A stretch of 64,000 nucleotides of DNA from Flavilitoribacter nigricans DSM 23189 = NBRC 102662 (lineage in GTDB: Bacteria; Bacteroidota; Bacteroidia; Chitinophagales; Saprospiraceae): NCBI RefSeq assembly GCF_002646595.1, contig NZ_PDUD01000033.1, positions 1-64,000 on the forward strand. The letters run 5' to 3'. Each line of letters begins with the position of its first letter. The stretch's first letter is position 1. Positions 1 to 8,893 of this stretch are shown here, one piece after another. Position numbers and translations under genes: made by a program. The notes beneath the pieces are model-generated. The model saw only the letters and a list, made by a program, of their open reading frames with translations. It had not been told where the DNA came from and did not search any database.

Positions 1-1
1 A

Positions 2-55
2 AAAAAGGCCATCAGCATCTTCTCCAAGAAAGACAGGACATCTACCGATTTATAA
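2..55 (+). CDS. IS3-family OrfA, C-terminal end (partial)
   Basis: Reading frame 2 from the window edge encodes KKAISIFSKKDRTSTDL and stops at 53-55. The (L)KKA-x-x-I/F-F-S/A-K-K ending is the typical C-terminus of IS3 OrfA, the helix-turn-helix and leucine-zipper DNA-binding partner of the transposase. Its TAA overlaps the ATG of orfB (TAATG). The orfB frame is also open back to base 1 (KKGHQHLLQERQDIYRF), as expected if a fused OrfAB is made by a -1 slip on the A-rich heptamer at 1-7. Too little remains to say more. Confidence 0.7.
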   Translation, partial: KKAISIFSKKDRTSTDL

Positions 56-912
56 TGAATCACGCCACTGAATTTCCTGTTGAGAAGATGTGTAAAGTAT
101 TTGGCGTAAGCCGCAGCGGCTATTATTGCTGGCGCAAGTGTGAGCAAACTGGGATGCATAAGCACAAACGTTTAGATAAGCAGATCAGGGAAATATTCAA
201 TGAGAGTGACTGCACCTATGGGAGTCCACGCATTGCTCTGGAACTGAAAAGAATGGAGGTGGAGGTGTCCGAAGCAACAGTTGCTCGTCGGATGAATGCA
301 CTCAGTATCAGGGCAAAAGCAGCCAAAAAGTATGTTGTAACAACTCAGTCCAAACACGATGAGCCAATAGCCCCTAATATCCTTAATCGTGATTTTGCCG
401 CACAGACTCCAGCCATCAAATGGGTCAGCGATATTACCTATTTTCGAATTAATCGTCAGTGGTATTATCTGACGGTTATTCTGGACCTGGCCGATCGCTA
501 TGTAGTGGGGTGGACCATTAGCGATAGGATGAGTTCAAAGAAAACTACTGAAGCTGCTTTTAAGCGGGCAATCGCCAATCGTCCTCCCAGAAAAGGGATG
601 ATATTCCACTCCGATCGCGGAGTACAATATGCCTGCGACGATTTTCGTCGCCTGCTTAATAGCTGCGGATGCCAACAAAGCATGTCTCGGAAAGGAAACT
701 GCTGGGATAACGCTGTAGCCGAATCCTTTTTCAAAACTATCAAAACAGAGTGCATCATGAAGCACCACTTTACCAGTAAAGAACAGGCCTTCACTGTCCT
801 TTTTCGTTATATTGAGGGCTGGTACAATACCAAACGTATCCACTCTGGTATAGGAGGTATTTCTCCGAAAGAAATGTATTATCGATTGACTCAACTAAAA
901 CAGACAGCCTAG
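55..912 (+). CDS. IS3-family transposase OrfB
   Basis: A 285-residue catalytic transposase subunit that, fused to OrfA, cuts and joins IS ends through a circular intermediate. An N-terminal HTH_21-like part (about 1-110, with VFGVSRSGYYCW) is followed by an rve/RNase H-like integrase core. The catalytic triad is visible as D126 (WVSDITYF), D187 (FHSDRGVQY) and E223 (DNAVAESFF), with exactly 35 residues between the second Asp and the Glu, the IS3 DD(35)E spacing. The C-terminal IHSGIGGISPKEM segment is also typical. Nothing looks broken, so this copy may be active if its left part is intact. The ATG at 55 is the separate OrfB start; the frame upstream is open for the frameshift product. Confidence 0.92.
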   Translation: MNHATEFPVEKMCKVFGVSRSGYYCWRKCEQTGMHKHKRLDKQIREIFNESDCTYGSPRIALELKRMEVEVSEATVARRMNALSIRAKAAKKYVVTTQSKHDEPIAPNILNRDFAAQTPAIKWVSDITYFRINRQWYYLTVILDLADRYVVGWTISDRMSSKKTTEAAFKRAIANRPPRKGMIFHSDRGVQYACDDFRRLLNSCGCQQSMSRKGNCWDNAVAESFFKTIKTECIMKHHFTSKEQAFTVLFRYIEGWYNTKRIHSGIGGISPKEMYYRLTQLKQTA

Positions 913-948
913 CCCAATTCACTGTCCACTATTCTGAGGAGTTCCATT

Positions 949-1028
949 GCTCCCAGTCTCCCCCTCTCCCAGTCTCCCCGTCACCCAGTCTCCAAATCTC
1001 CTGGTCTCCCAATCTCCCATTTCCCAAA
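949..1028. repeat. Octamer array, TCTCCCAG-type
   Basis: About ten degenerate 8-bp units (GCTCCCAG, TCTCCCCC, TCTCCCAG, TCTCCCCG, TCACCCAG, TCTCCAAA, TCTCCTGG, TCTCCCAA, TCTCCCAT, TTCCCAAA) begin three bases after the proposed IS end. On the minus strand the unit is AGACTGGG / TGACGGGG, the same family as the array at 46803-46866. No gene ends at it within the window. The IS may have landed in or next to it. Confidence 0.8.
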
Positions 1029-1193
1029 AAATCCAATAAATCCATATTTCCCCCACCCCACGGATCCCGGATATCAGTCCGTACAAACCAAATGATCCGC
1101 CGATCACCCGCTCCTTTGCTTCCCTGCGTAAATAATCTGATCATCAATCCATTTTAAAGGAGAAAAGTCCTAATTTAGCGGCCGTTTTCAAAG

Positions 1194-1241
1194 AAGTGAC
1201 CGTTGCTTTAGCTAATCGGGAACCAAATCCCGCGGTCACTT
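1194..1241 (+). promoter_or_regulatory. Folded thrS leader (nested hairpin)
   Basis: A perfect 9-bp outer stem, AAGTGACCG (1194-1202) with CGGTCACTT (1233-1241), encloses a second perfect stem, CGGGA (1217-1221) with TCCCG (1228-1232), around the loop ACCAAA. It ends 31 bases before the thrS ATG. thrS is autoregulated through leader structures in other bacteria (E. coli operator, Bacillus T-box), but this does not look like a T-box and the family is unknown to me. A role in thrS control is inference from position. Confidence 0.5.
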
Positions 1242-1272
1242 GTACAAATAGCAAGCGAAAAGAAATTTGACC

Positions 1273-3192
1273 ATGATCAAGATCAGCTTTCCCGACGGAA
1301 GGGTACAGGAATACGAAAGTGGCGTATCCGCAATGGATATTGCCAAATCGATCAGTGAGGGCTTAGCCAGAAACGTATTAGCCGCCAAAGTGAACGGCGA
1401 AGTATGGGATGCCGGCCGGCCGATAACGGAAGATGCGACCGTACAACTACTCACCTGGAATGACGAAGACGGAAAAGCTACATTTTGGCACTCATCGGCT
1501 CACCTGATGGCCGAAGCGCTGGAAGCTCTGTATCCCGGTATCAAACTGGGGATTGGGCCGGCGGTGGAAGGCGGGTTCTATTATGATGTAGATCCCGGAG
1601 ACCGCACCATCTCTACCGAAGATTTTAAGAAGATCGAAGATAAAATGACGGAACTGGCCCGGCAAAAAAACACCTACGAACGTCGTGAGGTGCCGAAAGC
1701 CGAAGCCATCAGCTATTTTAAAGAAAAAGGAGACGAGTATAAACTGGAGCTCCTGGAAGGCCTGAATGACGGCGAGATCACTTTTTACCAGCAGGGCAAC
1801 TTCGTTGACCTTTGCCGGGGGCCGCACATTCCGAGCACCGAAAAGATCAAGGCCATCAAGCTCATGAAAGTGGGTGGTGCCTACTGGCGTGGTGACGAAA
1901 GCCGTAAACAGCTCACGCGGATCTACGGGGTGACCTTCCCGAAACAAAAAGAACTGACCGAGCACCTGGAACTGATCGAGGAAGCCAAGAAGCGTGATCA
2001 CCGGAAACTGGGTGCCGAACTGGAATTGTTCATGTTCTCCGAAAGGGTAGGGCAGGGCTTACCGATGTGGCTGCCGAAGGGCGCACAGTTGCGGGATCGT
2101 CTGCAAAACTACCTGAAATCGGAACAGGAAAAGCGGGGCTACGAAATGGTGATGACGCCGCACATCGGCCACAAGCACCTCTACGAAACTTCCGGACACT
2201 GGGAGAAATACGGCGAAGACAGTTTCCGTCCCATCAAGACGCCGCGGGAAGGAGAGGAGTTTCTGCTCAAGCCGATGAACTGTCCGCACCACTGTGAGAT
2301 CTACGGGGTGCGCCCGCGGTCGTATAAAGAACTGCCGCTACGCATTGCTGAATTCGGAACGGTGTATCGCTACGAGCAGAGCGGAGAATTGCACGGCTTG
2401 TCGCGCGTGCGCGGCTTTACCCAGGATGATGCCCACATCTTCTGTACGCCGGATCAGGTGAAGGAGGAATTCCTGAACGTACTGGATCTGACTACGACGG
2501 TATTATCCAAAATGGGTTTCGACAAATTTACGGCCCAGATCTCCCTGCGGGATCCGGACAATCCGGAAAAATACATCGGTACCGATGAAAACTGGGATAA
2601 TGCCGAACGGGCGATCATCGAGGCCACCAGCGAAGTGGACCTGGAAACCGTTACTGCACTCGGTGAGGCGGCTTTCTACGGCCCCAAACTGGACTTTATG
2701 ATCAAGGACGCCCTGGGGCGCTCCTGGCAGTTGGGAACCATTCAGGTGGACTACAACCTGCCCGACCGTTTCGAACTGGAATATATCGGACCGGACAACC
2801 AGCCGCACCGGCCGGTAATGATCCACCGGGCTCCGTTCGGTAGTATGGAGCGTTTCATCAGTATCCTGATCGAGCATACCGGCGGTAAGTTCCCGCTGTG
2901 GCTCACGCCGGATCAGTTTGCCGTATTGCCGATCAGCGATCGTTTCAACGATTACGCCGATGATATTAAGCGCAAACTGGCGCTGAAGGATATCCGCGGC
3001 TTTGTGGATGACCGCAGCGAGAAGATCGGGCGAAAGATCCGCGATACGGAATTGAAACGCGTACCGCTGATGCTGATCGTGGGGGAAAAAGAGGCCGAAG
3101 AAGGGACCGTGTCGGTTCGGAAGCAGGGTGAAGGTGATGTGGGCAGTATGAGCCTGGATGAATTCGTGGAATATTTTGAAAGCCTGCTTTAG
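1273..3192 (+). CDS. thrS: Threonine--tRNA ligase
   Basis: Charges tRNA-Thr with threonine in the cytoplasm. At 639 residues it has full family length. Order: TGS domain (about 1-60), editing/SAD domain (about 65-225, with the [11 protein letters not shown] and CRGPHIPST zinc-site motifs), class II catalytic core (about 240-535, with motif 2 region [21 protein letters not shown], zinc-ligand [10 protein letters not shown] and motif 3 [11 protein letters not shown]), and C-terminal anticodon-binding domain (about 540-639). An in-frame TTG at 1267 is possible, but the ATG at 1273 gives the usual [10 protein letters not shown]-terminus. It stands alone, with a folded leader upstream and a long hairpin downstream. 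Confidence 0.97.
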   Translation: MIKISFPDGRVQEYESGVSAMDIAKSISEGLARNVLAAKVNGEVWDAGRPITEDATVQLLTWNDEDGKATFWHSSAHLMAEALEALYPGIKLGIGPAVEGGFYYDVDPGDRTISTEDFKKIEDKMTELARQKNTYERREVPKAEAISYFKEKGDEYKLELLEGLNDGEITFYQQGNFVDLCRGPHIPSTEKIKAIKLMKVGGAYWRGDESRKQLTRIYGVTFPKQKELTEHLELIEEAKKRDHRKLGAELELFMFSERVGQGLPMWLPKGAQLRDRLQNYLKSEQEKRGYEMVMTPHIGHKHLYETSGHWEKYGEDSFRPIKTPREGEEFLLKPMNCPHHCEIYGVRPRSYKELPLRIAEFGTVYRYEQSGELHGLSRVRGFTQDDAHIFCTPDQVKEEFLNVLDLTTTVLSKMGFDKFTAQISLRDPDNPEKYIGTDENWDNAERAIIEATSEVDLETVTALGEAAFYGPKLDFMIKDALGRSWQLGTIQVDYNLPDRFELEYIGPDNQPHRPVMIHRAPFGSMERFISILIEHTGGKFPLWLTPDQFAVLPISDRFNDYADDIKRKLALKDIRGFVDDRSEKIGRKIRDTELKRVPLMLIVGEKEAEEGTVSVRKQGEGDVGSMSLDEFVEYFESLL

Positions 3193-3218
3193 GCGGTAAA
3201 AAATAGTTTGATCCCAGA

Positions 3219-3274
3219 TTTACCGGTTTCCAGTTGTTCCCGGTGCCATCCGGAAATAGCGGGAAATCGGTAAA
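3219..3274 (+). terminator. Long hairpin after thrS
   Basis: TTTACCGGTTTCC (3219-3231) pairs with GGAAATCGGTAAA (3262-3274): 13 pairs, one of them G-U. It starts 27 bases after the thrS stop. No U tract follows, so it may act as a 3'-end protector or factor-assisted terminator rather than a textbook intrinsic terminator. Confidence 0.5.
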
Positions 3275-3384
3275 ACATACCGGAAACGTGCGAACTTCTG
3301 TCTTTAAATGGGTGTTCTTATACCAAACATATAAGAATATTGCCTAATTTGTGTTAAAATTTAAATAATTCCTGTGGATGCATA

Positions 3385-3413
3385 TTGATTTATGAGAATA
3401 TTAATTTATTTTG
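3385..3413 (+). promoter_or_regulatory. Candidate Bacteroidota promoter for the T9SS protein gene
   Basis: TTG (3385-3387), a 19-base spacer and TATTTTG (3407-3413) approximate the Bacteroidota primary sigma consensus (TTG-N19-21-TAnnTTTG), one base short in the -7 box. The predicted start leaves about 60 bases of leader before the ATG at 3483. Prediction only. Confidence 0.35.
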
Positions 3414-3482
3414 CATGCGTTCAATATTTGTCATCCCTGGCTACCAAGAAGTAGCTCCCAAATCAGGTTCAAGCACCGATTT

Positions 3483-3815
3483 ATGAAAAAAGCCTTACTC
3501 CTCGTATTCTGCACTTTCTGCCTCTACACGGTCACACTTGCTCAAGGAAAGCAGAGTGTAACCCGCCCTGCTTTTTCTAATAAAGTAGAGATTCAGGTGT
3601 TTCCGAATCCCGTACTCACCCATTTCAGCATCAACAACAACACGAAAGTAAAGGATATCGTGGTATTCAACCTGGTTGGAAAAGAACTTAAACGTTTCGT
3701 GTACAGTGATGACGAACGTTACTTCCTGGGAGATCTTCCCAAAGGTATCTACCTGGTACAATTCCTTGACCGGGAGAAAAATATCCTCATTACCCGTCGG
3801 ATCAGTAAGCGATAA
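3483..3815 (+). CDS. Minimal T9SS type A sorting-domain protein
   Basis: 110 residues: a signal peptide (MKKALLLVFCTFCLYTVTLAQ) followed almost at once by a type A C-terminal sorting domain (VEIQVFPNPV, VVFNLVGKEL, LPKGIYLVQF, RRISKR). In larger proteins this domain takes a passenger through the outer membrane by the type IX secretion system; here there is almost no passenger (about 15 residues). I chose the ATG at 3483 because it gives a clean signal peptide; an upstream in-frame ATG at 3411 would bury it. Function unknown: perhaps a small surface or secreted factor, or a remnant of a larger gene. No T9SS machinery genes lie nearby. Confidence 0.85.
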   Translation: MKKALLLVFCTFCLYTVTLAQGKQSVTRPAFSNKVEIQVFPNPVLTHFSINNNTKVKDIVVFNLVGKELKRFVYSDDERYFLGDLPKGIYLVQFLDREKNILITRRISKR

Positions 3816-3902
3816 GTTGTTGGTTGTATTCTAATTCTATGTCCAATAGGTGTTTGAAACTATAAGGTGTGCTGTAGTTTCTGCAGCATCGGAAGAAACA
3901 GC

Positions 3903-4349
3903 TTAGTTATTAGTAGCAGAATTATTATTTAGAAAAGACCAGAACTGGCTCAAAGAGCGGACCATTCCTACAAATTTTTCAAAATCTATCGGTTTTACCA
4001 CGTAAGCATTGGCGCCAAGGGCGTAACAGGCTTCCACATCTTTCTGCATCTCGGAAGAAGTGATCATGATCACCGGTACGCAGGCCCATTCGGGTTTACT
4101 GCGAATGGCTTTCAGTACTTCTATTCCGTTGATCTTCGGCATTTTTATATCGAGTAGAATAGCGGCGGGAACAGTATTCTCCCGGCCTTCGTAGCGCCCC
4201 TGATAGTTCAGGTAATCCAGCGCTTCCTGTCCGTCTCTGGCTACGGCAATGGGATGTTGCAACTGAATTTCTTCAAATGCTACCAGAAATAATTCAATAT
4301 CATAAGGATTGTCATCTGCGCATAAAATCGGAGCTAATTCATCGGTCAT
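3903..4349 (-). CDS. Single-domain response regulator (Rcp1/CheY-like)
   Basis: 148-residue receiver domain with no output domain. Seen: acidic pocket (CADDNPYDIE), phosphoacceptor D67 in LLDIKMPKING, conserved Thr/Ser (MITSSE) and Lys (VVKPIDF). The N-terminus and the insertion before the phosphoacceptor (YLNYQGRYEGREN) match the Rcp1 subgroup that pairs with phytochrome-like and multi-PAS kinases. It lies 21 bases downstream of the kinase gene on the same strand, so the two probably form an operon and a cognate pair. Without an output domain it probably acts through protein contact or as a phosphate shuttle. Confidence 0.93.
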   Translation of the reverse strand: MTDELAPILCADDNPYDIELFLVAFEEIQLQHPIAVARDGQEALDYLNYQGRYEGRENTVPAAILLDIKMPKINGIEVLKAIRSKPEWACVPVIMITSSEMQKDVEACYALGANAYVVKPIDFEKFVGMVRSLSQFWSFLNNNSATNN

Positions 4350-4370
4350 TGGTAGTTTGAATTTTGCAGG

Positions 4371-7064
4371 TTACAGAATCACATAAAAGGTAGCCCCCTT
4401 ACCGGGTGCAGCGGTAGCACGAATAGAGCCTCCATGTTTTTTCACGATCTGTTGCGCGTGGGCCAGGCCGATGCCCGTACCTTCAAATTCCTCTTCCTTA
4501 TGCAGGCGTTGAAAAACACCAAACAGATTATCGGCATAGTCCATATCGAAGCCTACACCATTGTCTTTAATATAAATACAGTGATTATGTTCATGGTTTG
4601 GGAGGGAATTTATCTCGATGCTCGCTTCAGATTCGTTCCTGGTGTATTTTAAAGCATTGGAGATCAGATTTTCGAATACGATCTTGAGCAGATCCGGATC
4701 GCCCTGGATCGTGGGCAGAGCGCTGATATTCCACCTGACCCGGCGGCGTTCAATATCCGGTTTAAAGGTGCGGATCACTTCGGTTACGAGTCGGTTCAGA
4801 TCAACGGTAGAATGGGTCATCTGCTGCCGGCCCAGCCGGGAAAAATGCAGCAAACCGTCGATCATGGTGCCCATGCGTTTGGAGGAGTTGCTGATCAGGT
4901 CGATGTATTCGATCGCACTCTTGGGCGGATCGATCAGTTTACGGCGTAGGATATTGGCAAATCCGTTGATATGCCGCAAGGGCCCCCGGAGGTCATGGGA
5001 GATGGAGTAGGCAAATGCTTCCAGGTCTTTGTTGATGTTCTCCAGTTGGACCGTCCGCTCTTTTACCAGGCTCTCCAGGTGTTCCCGGTAGCTGGTCAGT
5101 TCCATTTCCACCAGTTTGCGTTCAGTGATGTCCTGCACAATACCTACCGAAGTGAGGGGCTCACCGTCCTTATCATCCTCCTGATGGGATTTAAACCGGA
5201 GCCATTTGGTTTGCCCGTCAATAAGGATCCGGTGTTCCACGTCCAGTTTGCCCTTTATGGCCGCCTGTTCCACCGCCTGGAGCAGAATGGGCCGATCCGC
5301 TTCCGGCATCATATCGAGAAAACTTCGAAAATCCAGTGGGATCTGATCCGGAGCAAAACCGATCACATGCAGGGCCTGTTCGGACCACTCGTACTGATCG
5401 CCTTTGATATGATAGCGGTAGGGGCCGATCGCCGAGATCTCGAAGGCCTTCTGGAGGTTGCTTTCCTTTTCTTTCAGCGCCAGTTCGGCCAGCTTTCTTT
5501 CGGTAATATCCTGATTGACGCCGATCGTTTTGTATACGCCTTTATCCGGGTCCTTAATGGTCGCATAATGCGAGCACAGATAGCCGATCTCTCCGTTTTC
5601 GAAAAAGACCCTGAATTCCCGGTACCGTTGGTAGCCATCCAGGGATTGGCGACTGTAAAAGGCGGCCGCGAACTCTTCCTGAATAATATTCATATTATCC
5701 GGTAAGAGAAACCGCTCGACGTAGGTCTGGGGAGAAAAGGAATATCCGCCCATTTCCTTCGCCGTAGTCCGGTGCAGCAGTAGGAACTGATCATTCACGG
5801 TGAGCAAATTGGTGGTCTGGTCGTATTCCCAATAGCCCAGCTTGGCGATCTTGTTGGCCATCAGCAACTGGGTTTCCCGCTCCTGTTGGGCCTGCTCGGC
5901 CAGTTTGCGCTGGGTGATGTTCTGATTGGCGCCGTAGGTCCGGATGGTTTTACCTTCTTTATTCTTTACTACAAAGAAATTGACGCTCACGTAGCCGGTC
6001 TCGCCGTTCAGGTATTTGATGCGGTGTTCCAGATGTTTATTGAAGTCCGGATCCGGGGTGTCCAGAGCGATCTTGATCTCCCCGGCGATAAGATTCTTAT
6101 CTTCTTCGTGGAGAAAAAGGTTGGAAAACTTTTGCGCCGACATCCGGTAGCCGCCCATTTCTTCGGCATTGGTGTGGTAAACTTCGTAGAAATGGTCGTT
6201 GAAGGTATACAGGTTCTTCTCCACATCGTACTCCCAGTACCCCAGCCCCGCGATCTTACTGGCCATGGAGAGTTGATATTCCTTGATCCTAAGTTTTTCC
6301 TCCGCCTCCTTTATGGTATTGATCTCCCGGGAGATGCCCGCCAGGCCGATGATCTCTCCGGCGGGATTGAAGAGGGGGACCTTGGTGGTGAGGGTCCAGT
6401 TGGTGTTGCCGTCGTCCAGTTCCCGGCGCTCGATCAGCCCGATGCGCGGCTTGCCGGTACGCATGATCTCCCGGTCAATGGCCATTGTTTTCTGTCCGAA
6501 GGACTCGCCGAAAAGGTCAATATCGTTTTTACCGAGCAATTCTTGATCACTGGTAGCGCCGATATCCCGAACCAACTTCTGGTTTACCCGGATCAGCCGG
6601 GCAGCCAGGTCCTTGAAATAGATGCTGTCGGGAATGCTTTCCATCAACGCATCCACCAATAGTTTTTCTTCCTGCAATTTTCTTTCGGCTTCCCGGGCCC
6701 GTGAGATATTCCGGATGAAGGCCAGCAGGAAGGTCTGTTCATCCCCCTGGAGAAAGGAAAGCTTGGTCTCCGTTTCAAATACGGTACCGTCCTTTTTCAT
6801 TTTGCTTCCTTCAAAGCAGGGCGTACCGTTGTTCCGGAGATCCTGTAAATAGAGCTTCCCTTTATCGGCTGTAAAACCCACCTCGATCTCATCAAATCTA
6901 AGCTGCAGCATTTCTTCCAGGGAGTACCCCAGTTGATTACAGGCCTTATGATTGGCATCGAGCAGACACCACTCCAGATCCATGATGATGATACAATCGG
7001 GAGCCTGGTCAATTACGGATCGACACAGGGCGGCCGATAAAAATTGCTGTCTCTGGCTTTTCAT
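4371..7064 (-). CDS. Multi-PAS sensor histidine kinase
   Basis: 897 residues without clear membrane segments, so probably cytoplasmic. Five PAS/PAC units in a row (roughly 12-128, 138-255, 262-390, 395-525, 530-655); the third and fourth are close copies (IAGLGYWEYD... / IAKLGYWEYD...), pointing to internal duplication. A coiled linker leads to a HisKA domain with H690 in AYSISHDLRGPLRH and a HATPase domain with the N box and G boxes (DNGVGFDMDYADNLF, GTGIGLAHAQ). The bound ligand cannot be read from sequence; phytochrome-type GAF/PHY domains are absent. The response regulator gene follows directly. Confidence 0.93.
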   Translation of the reverse strand: MKSQRQQFLSAALCRSVIDQAPDCIIIMDLEWCLLDANHKACNQLGYSLEEMLQLRFDEIEVGFTADKGKLYLQDLRNNGTPCFEGSKMKKDGTVFETETKLSFLQGDEQTFLLAFIRNISRAREAERKLQEEKLLVDALMESIPDSIYFKDLAARLIRVNQKLVRDIGATSDQELLGKNDIDLFGESFGQKTMAIDREIMRTGKPRIGLIERRELDDGNTNWTLTTKVPLFNPAGEIIGLAGISREINTIKEAEEKLRIKEYQLSMASKIAGLGYWEYDVEKNLYTFNDHFYEVYHTNAEEMGGYRMSAQKFSNLFLHEEDKNLIAGEIKIALDTPDPDFNKHLEHRIKYLNGETGYVSVNFFVVKNKEGKTIRTYGANQNITQRKLAEQAQQERETQLLMANKIAKLGYWEYDQTTNLLTVNDQFLLLHRTTAKEMGGYSFSPQTYVERFLLPDNMNIIQEEFAAAFYSRQSLDGYQRYREFRVFFENGEIGYLCSHYATIKDPDKGVYKTIGVNQDITERKLAELALKEKESNLQKAFEISAIGPYRYHIKGDQYEWSEQALHVIGFAPDQIPLDFRSFLDMMPEADRPILLQAVEQAAIKGKLDVEHRILIDGQTKWLRFKSHQEDDKDGEPLTSVGIVQDITERKLVEMELTSYREHLESLVKERTVQLENINKDLEAFAYSISHDLRGPLRHINGFANILRRKLIDPPKSAIEYIDLISNSSKRMGTMIDGLLHFSRLGRQQMTHSTVDLNRLVTEVIRTFKPDIERRRVRWNISALPTIQGDPDLLKIVFENLISNALKYTRNESEASIEINSLPNHEHNHCIYIKDNGVGFDMDYADNLFGVFQRLHKEEEFEGTGIGLAHAQQIVKKHGGSIRATAAPGKGATFYVIL

Positions 7065-7345
7065 GTTGTTGTCAGAATAAGATCACGGGCTTAACAATTT
7101 AGGGCCGGTATACGATTCGTTCAGTTGGCTATCCGGCCGGAAATACAGGATTTGTGACAAAACGTTCAAAAAAAGGCAAAGGTGTCAAATGGATTTTTAT
7201 GGTGGAGGGAATTCCGGGAACGCGACCAGCTTTGGGCTTAGATTAGATTGGTGATCAATATAATCCAAAAGGATGATAAATGTCATATCGATTGGAACGC
7301 GATCCCACTAATTTAGTTTTCAATTAAATGATCAAATAAACTGTT
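7065..7345. other. Divergent intergenic region, kinase gene / CBS gene
   Basis: 281 bases between two divergent genes, so it should hold both promoters. I see TAATTTAG at 7309-7316, a box that recurs upstream of other genes here, but no well-spaced -33 element. No repeats, RNA or ORF. Confidence 0.4.
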
Positions 7346-7789
7346 ATGAACCTTTTATCTCCCATCTCCAGCATTATGACCAAAAATCTGGTCACCGTCA
7401 CACCTTCCGATCCGCTTACCCGGATCAAGGAAATTTTTGACGAAAAAAATATTCATCATATTCCCGTGGTTCGCTTCAAGAAGATCGTAGGGATTATCAG
7501 TAAAAGTGATTTTTCCTATTTCCTCTGGGGCTACACCAATAATGAGATGACGGATAATCTCACCAATAACCGGCTGAAAACCTGGGAAGCAGAAGACATT
7601 ATGAGTACTAAACTTGCCAAAGTGGAAAGTACCGATGCCATCCGCACTGCCCTGGAAGTATTCAAGATCAACCGGTTCCATGCACTGCCCGTCGTTGACA
7701 ACGACGAACTGGTTGGGATCATTACACCATTGGACATCGTCATAGCGCTGGCTAATGAGCCCATCCGTTTGCAGGACTACAGTAGTTAA
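7346..7789 (+). CDS. CBS-domain-pair protein
   Basis: 147 residues made of two CBS motifs (about 8-65 and 84-142; each ends in the typical IPVVRFKKIVGIISKSD / LPVVDNDELVGIITPLD pattern) forming one Bateman module and nothing else. Such stand-alone modules bind adenine nucleotides (AMP, ATP, SAM) and act as energy or redox sensors for partner proteins. It is divergent from the PAS kinase gene and convergent with lpxD. Partner unknown. Confidence 0.9.
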   Translation: MNLLSPISSIMTKNLVTVTPSDPLTRIKEIFDEKNIHHIPVVRFKKIVGIISKSDFSYFLWGYTNNEMTDNLTNNRLKTWEAEDIMSTKLAKVESTDAIRTALEVFKINRFHALPVVDNDELVGIITPLDIVIALANEPIRLQDYSS

Positions 7790-7823
7790 TAAAAAATATC
7801 GGGCTATAGGCAATCAGTGGCAC

Positions 7824-7839
7824 GAGTGGAATACCACTC
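7824..7839. terminator. Short hairpin between convergent genes
   Basis: GAGTGG (7824-7829), loop AATA, CCACTC (7834-7839), 35 bases after the CBS gene and between convergent transcripts. No U tract follows in either direction, so termination is only suggested. Confidence 0.35.
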
Positions 7840-7935
7840 ATGAACAATGGGCATTATCAGGATATCGTATGTGGGTTTTCTGGTAATAAAGTAAGGGAAG
7901 TACCGTTTGGCCCGATAAAAATAAAAAATATTTCC

Positions 7936-8868
7936 TTATCGGTAATAGTTTGCGAGGAATTCCGGCAGATGACGAAGTGCGGCCATTTCGCGATACATGG
8001 TGCGCACTTCTCCGGCCGGGGTGCCGAAATAGGTCTTTCCAGCTTCGAGGTCTTTGGAAACGCCTGATTTGGCCAGAATGATCGCTTTATCGCCGATCTT
8101 CAGGTTTTGGGCAATGCCCACCTGACCGTACAGGATGACCCAGTCTCCCAGAACCGTATTGCCCGCGATACCCACCTGCGCTGCGATCAGGCAGTGCTGG
8201 CCGATGCGTACATCGTGACCGATATGGATCTGGGCGTCGAGCTTGGTGCCCATTCCGATGATCGTATCGCCGGATACGCCGCGGCATACCGTGCAGCCAA
8301 CCCCGATATCCACCTGGTCCTCAATGATCACGCGGCCGCAGGAGCGCCATTTCTGGTAGCCGTAGGGCGTGCGCTTGAAGTAGAAGGCGTCGGCTCCGAT
8401 GCTGCATCCCGACTGGATGGTGACATCGTCGCCGATCTCGGTGTATTCGCCGATGGTCACATTGGCGTGGATATGGCAGTTCCGGCCGATCTTTACATGC
8501 TGGCCGATCACTACGTTCGGCTCGATGATGGTACTCTCGTGGATCTGCGCCGTATCGCTGACGGCCTGGGTCTGTATCGGTACCGGGCGGTAGGACAGCA
8601 CCAGTTCGTTGTAAGCTTCAAAGGGATCGTCACAAACCAGTAAAGCCTTACTGGGCGGACACTTTACCTTCTTGTTGATAATGATGATACTGGCTGCGGA
8701 ATGCAGCGATTTCTTGTAGTATTTTTCCACATCCACGAAAGAGATGTCACCTTTCTCCACCTGGTGAATTTCGTTGATGCCGGTGGCCATGAGCGTCTCA
8801 TCGCCGATGAGTTTCGCTCCGATCATTTCGGCCAGCTTACTGACGGATACAGGCTCAGGGAGTTTCAT
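7936..8868 (-). CDS. lpxD: UDP-3-O-acylglucosamine N-acyltransferase (LpxD family)
   Basis: Third enzyme of lipid A synthesis: transfers a hydroxyacyl chain from acyl carrier protein to UDP-3-O-acyl-glucosamine. 310 residues. An N-terminal uridine-binding domain (about 1-100, VSKLAEMIGAKLIGDE...) is followed by a left-handed beta-helix of hexapeptide repeats (about 105-265, VVIGQHVKIGRNCHIHANVTIG...) and a C-terminal helix. The conserved His is in AQIHIGHDVRIG. Bacteroidota often have two LpxD paralogues, and this may be the shorter, divergent type. It lies downstream of carB with an inverted heptamer array between the two genes. Confidence 0.88.
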   Translation of the reverse strand: MKLPEPVSVSKLAEMIGAKLIGDETLMATGINEIHQVEKGDISFVDVEKYYKKSLHSAASIIIINKKVKCPPSKALLVCDDPFEAYNELVLSYRPVPIQTQAVSDTAQIHESTIIEPNVVIGQHVKIGRNCHIHANVTIGEYTEIGDDVTIQSGCSIGADAFYFKRTPYGYQKWRSCGRVIIEDQVDIGVGCTVCRGVSGDTIIGMGTKLDAQIHIGHDVRIGQHCLIAAQVGIAGNTVLGDWVILYGQVGIAQNLKIGDKAIILAKSGVSKDLEAGKTYFGTPAGEVRTMYREMAALRHLPEFLANYYR

Positions 8869-8893
8869 AAGCAGGTATTTAAGCAGGGGGTAC

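Larger units (their letters stand above)
1..946 (+). mobile_element. IS3-family insertion sequence, right part only
   Basis: The left end lies outside the window. Seen: the tail of orfA (stop at 53-55), all of orfB (55-912), and a right end that I place at 946. Read from 946 inward on the minus strand the end begins TGGAACTCCTCAGAATAGTGG, which resembles the terminal repeats of Bacteroidota IS3 elements starting TGGA and containing AGTGGACAGT. The window opens with AAAAAAG, the usual slippery heptamer for the -1 frameshift that joins OrfA to OrfB in this family. A target duplication cannot be checked because the left end is missing. Confidence 0.85.

Noticed and set aside
919-1147. Minus-strand small ORFs crossing the octamer array at 949-1028
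   Set aside because: Their peptides (repeated GRLGDGETGR-like text) are translations of the repeat itself, with no gene-like part outside it.
1141-1272. T-box riboswitch upstream of thrS
   Set aside because: The leader is too short, lacks the T-box sequence and a terminator/antiterminator pair.
5886-6662. 258-codon plus-strand ORF opposite the PAS kinase
   Set aside because: Antisense shadow of PAS domains; no start signal or domain.
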